Of a stretch of 14,701 bases of DNA, positions 14,256 to 14,701 are shown one piece after another. The stretch is from Dunaliella salina (lineage: Eukaryota > Chlorophyta > Chlorophyceae > Chlamydomonadales > Dunaliellaceae), in assembly GCA_002284615.2 (NCBI GenBank), contig MU069959.1:134988-149688 (forward strand), in the 5' to 3' direction. The stretch's first letter is position 1; the number at the start of each line of letters is the position of its first letter. Position numbers and translations under genes: made by a program. The notes below the pieces were generated by a model that was given only the letters and a program-made list of their open reading frames with translations, made no database searches and was not told the DNA's origin.

Positions 14256-14701
14256 GGCAGAGGAGCCTGCACAGCAGCCCACAGTTCGAATTTAGTATTA
14301 GTGCAGAGTGTGAGGATTAGGCAAGTGAGGCATGAGGCGTATGTGAGGTACGATGGTGCTCGACCCCGCATTGTATGCGTCACAACTTGTGTTTGCTAAT
14401 ACTATTACTAGACAACACACTTGAATGCTCTCGACGCATGTGAGGTTCAGGCATGTGGGGCAGAGGAGCCGGCACAGCAGCCCAAAGTTCGAATTTAGTA
14501 TTGGTGCAGAGTGTGAGGATTAGGCAAGTGAGGCGTATGTGAGGTACGATGGTGTTCGACCCCGCACTGTATGCGTCACAACTTGTATTTGCTAATACTA
14601 TTACTGGACAACACACTTGAATGCTCTCGACGCATGTGAGGTACAGGCATGTGGGGTATAGGAGGCATGTGAGGCAGAGGAGCCGGCACAGCAGCCCACA
14701 G
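14256..14701. repeat. Long tandem repeat, ~203-214-bp units, open at window end
   Basis: Units begin GGCAGAGGAGCC at 14256, 14459 and 14673. Two full units differ by a few substitutions, an 8-bp indel near GTGAGGC and an extra GTATAGGAGGCATGTGAGG-like insertion before the third. Each unit contains CTAATACTATTACT and a 3' GCATGTGAGG repeat. The array continues beyond the window, suggestive of satellite DNA. Confidence 0.92.

Overview
The window looks like nuclear DNA of a eukaryote, most likely a chlorophyte green alga of the Chlamydomonadales type. The reasons are long (CA)n/(GT)n runs, CAG/polyglutamine-rich coding sequence, intron-type splice acceptors, several minisatellites, and non-LTR retrotransposon debris whose proteins resemble elements I know from volvocalean and dunaliellalean algae. 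That placement is inference; no gene here fixes the species. There are no bacterial operons, no rRNA, no convincing functional tRNA gene and no CRISPR array.

Layout. 1-600: a (CA)n tract that may act as a splice acceptor, then the terminal exon of a glutamine-rich protein whose stop codon lies inside a 55-bp direct repeat. 600-1900: apparently non-coding, with a ~98-bp (GT)n tract and three similar small hairpins. 1900-11790: a nested graveyard of retroelements. On the minus strand are several 5'-truncated copies of LINEs with a restriction-like endonuclease (RLE). The longest, about 3171-7504, keeps in order a PHD-like finger, a conserved linker, a putative PCIF1/N6-adenine-methyltransferase-like domain, RNase H, a zinc knuckle and a PD-(D/E)XK nuclease, with no reverse transcriptase in the retained part. 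On the plus strand are two copies (7553-8632 and 9094-10050) of the C-terminal part of a different LINE with a CCHC knuckle. Four younger insertions sit inside these LINEs with readable target-site duplications (TSDs): a 513-bp TRIM (LTRs of 164 bp, TSD GGAGG), two copies of a ~100-125-bp short element ending in TTGTAACC (TSDs 15 and 17 bp), and a 5'-truncated RLE-LINE 3' end (TSD 12 bp). A 187-bp AT-rich MITE with an 8-bp near-perfect duplication is a likely fifth. 11800-14701: a possible short terminal exon with an older duplicate, then a series of minisatellites and longer tandem repeats running off the window end.

How the parts relate. Nothing here forms a working pathway; every LINE copy carries stops or frameshifts. 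The value lies in the nested insertions, which date the elements relative to one another, and in four copies of the RLE-LINE 3' end. These show a 23-24-nt stem-loop with a compensatory base change directly before a pyrimidine-rich (TTTTC)n tail, probably the RNA structure recognised by the element's own reverse transcriptase.
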